Assembly: GCF_036880985.1 (NCBI RefSeq)
Contig: NZ_JBAJNO010000009.1
Span: 1,426,001-1,490,000 of the forward strand
From: Limibacter armeniacum
Lineage (GTDB): Bacteria > Bacteroidota > Bacteroidia > Cytophagales > Flammeovirgaceae
Length of the DNA: 64,000 nucleotides
Reading direction: 5' to 3'
Shown here: one piece after another, positions 63,308-64,000 of the stretch
Numbering within the stretch: position 1 is the stretch's first letter
Layout of the letters: every line of letters starts with the position of its first letter
The notes under the pieces: model-generated
Seen by the model: only the letters and a program-made list of their open reading frames with translations
Database searches by the model: none
What the model was told of the DNA's origin: nothing
Program-made: the position numbers and the translations under genes

Positions 63308-64000
63308 ATCAAGACACTTGCACATATACTGGGTGAGTACCCACATGAAATCATCAAAGGAGACAGCAACCTCCAAGTTAACAATCTGCATATTGATTCC
63401 CGTCAGGTAAAAGACGGAGACTTATTTATTGCAGTCAAAGGCAGTGAGGCTGACGGACACAATTATATTGAGGCAGCATTGCAGAATGGTGCTGTAGCTG
63501 TAGTCTGTGAAACGCTTCCGGCAACCCTGCATGAAGGAATTGTCTATATTCAAGCTGCCAATACAGCAAAAGCAGCAGGGCATTTGGCCTCCAACTTCTA
63601 TGACAACCCATCTTCAAAACTCAAACTGGTAGCCATTACAGGTACCAATGGTAAAACAACTACGGTCATGCTGATGCACCAGTTGTTTAGAAAAATGGGT
63701 TACAATGCAGGTGTACTGTCTACGATTGAAAACAAAATCAACGAAGAGGTTATCCCAACCAAACTGACAACACCTGATGCCATTACAATCAACAGGCTAA
63801 TGGCTGAAATGGTCGAACGTAAATGCACTCACTGTTTTATGGAAGCCAGCTCACATGCTATTGTACAGGAGCGTATAGCCGGTTTAGCATTTGATGTAGC
63901 TTTGTTCTCCAATATCAGCCATGACCACTTGGATTACCATGGCACATTCAAGGATTATATCAATGCCAAAAAGCAGCTTTTTGATCAGCTGTCACCTTCT
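63308..64000 (+). CDS. murE: UDP-N-acetylmuramoyl-tripeptide synthetase MurE, 3'-truncated
   Basis: The first 231 residues of MurE are in the window: IKTLAHILGEYPHEIIKGD, NLHIDSRQVKDGDLFIAVKG, the ATP site AITGTNGKTTTVMLMHQLF, STIENKINEEVIPTKLTTPDA and FSNISHDHLDYHGTFKDY. The enzyme adds the third stem-peptide residue (meso-diaminopimelate or Lys) to the peptidoglycan precursor. The frame is closed by a TAA at 63284-63286 and has no ATG, GTG or TTG before the family region, so the start is ATC (63308) or ATT (63299), or the sequence carries an error. I begin it at 63308 because the family opens with MKT-like residues. Confidence 0.93.
   Translation, partial: MKTLAHILGEYPHEIIKGDSNLQVNNLHIDSRQVKDGDLFIAVKGSEADGHNYIEAALQNGAVAVVCETLPATLHEGIVYIQAANTAKAAGHLASNFYDNPSSKLKLVAITGTNGKTTTVMLMHQLFRKMGYNAGVLSTIENKINEEVIPTKLTTPDAITINRLMAEMVERKCTHCFMEASSHAIVQERIAGLAFDVALFSNISHDHLDYHGTFKDYINAKKQLFDQLSPS

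Noticed and set aside
1-64000. CRISPR arrays, rRNA genes, replication origin, prophage.
   Set aside because: No regularly spaced direct repeats other than the tRNA array, no rRNA-like sequence, no dnaA/oriC signature and no phage structural genes were seen.

Overview
The window looks like a Bacteroidota chromosome of the order Cytophagales (Flammeovirga-like marine gliders are a plausible home, but this is inference). Signs are a moderate GC content near 40%, families typical of the phylum (DUF4292 and DUF4293 proteins, a secreted MsrB-MsrA fusion, a CHAD protein, lipoprotein rhodaneses, 7TMR-DISM/SpoIIE), few Shine-Dalgarno sites, and a few promoters of the Bacteroidota form TTG-N19-21-TAnnTTTG. 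The standard genetic code fits throughout. Most of the window is core chromosome with short operons closed by strong hairpin terminators.

1-16 kb: the end of an msrA gene, a VOC protein and an EVE protein, a serine hydrolase, a structured element of unknown nature at 2.8 kb, a YheT-type hydrolase, a CMK-like kinase, a chalcone-isomerase-like protein, valS, two lipoproteins, a CHAD protein, a secreted MsrB-MsrA fusion and dapA. 15.6-27.8 kb: a glycosyltransferase, a large acidic protein built of four degenerate ~115-residue repeats that I cannot assign, an isolated mreB, yaaA, two lipoprotein rhodaneses, rpoN (sigma-54), a PAP2-like membrane protein, an M28 peptidase, an assimilatory APS/PAPS reductase and pepE.

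27.9-29.3 kb: a minus-strand array of ten tRNA genes, six Lys(UUU), three Leu(CAG) and one Leu(GAG), built partly from a tandem ~245-bp Lys-Leu unit. 29.3-43.8 kb: a TPR/SH3-like membrane protein, asnS, an exported aminopeptidase P, a carboxyltransferase subunit, two tandem SlyD-like isomerases, an aromatic amino acid decarboxylase, an M49-like lipoprotein peptidase, envelope proteins and folB.

44-54 kb: a signalling block read leftwards: a UPF1/SMUBP2-like helicase overlapping (TAATG) a long histidine kinase with a phytochrome-like PAS-GAF-PHY module that seems to have lost every bilin-binding landmark, then a Rcp1-type response regulator, then a REC-histidine kinase whose ATP-binding domain is degenerate. 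To its right lie a permuted NlpC/P60-like protein and a 7TMR-DISM/SpoIIE phosphatase.

54-61 kb is the most accessory-looking part: a secreted 1274-residue caspase-WD40-TPR-WG protein, flanked by small unassigned proteins, palindromes and an IS30-like transposase remnant. The window ends with an M20 amidohydrolase, a SIMPL protein and the start of murE, whose reading frame contains no ATG, GTG or TTG at its expected beginning.
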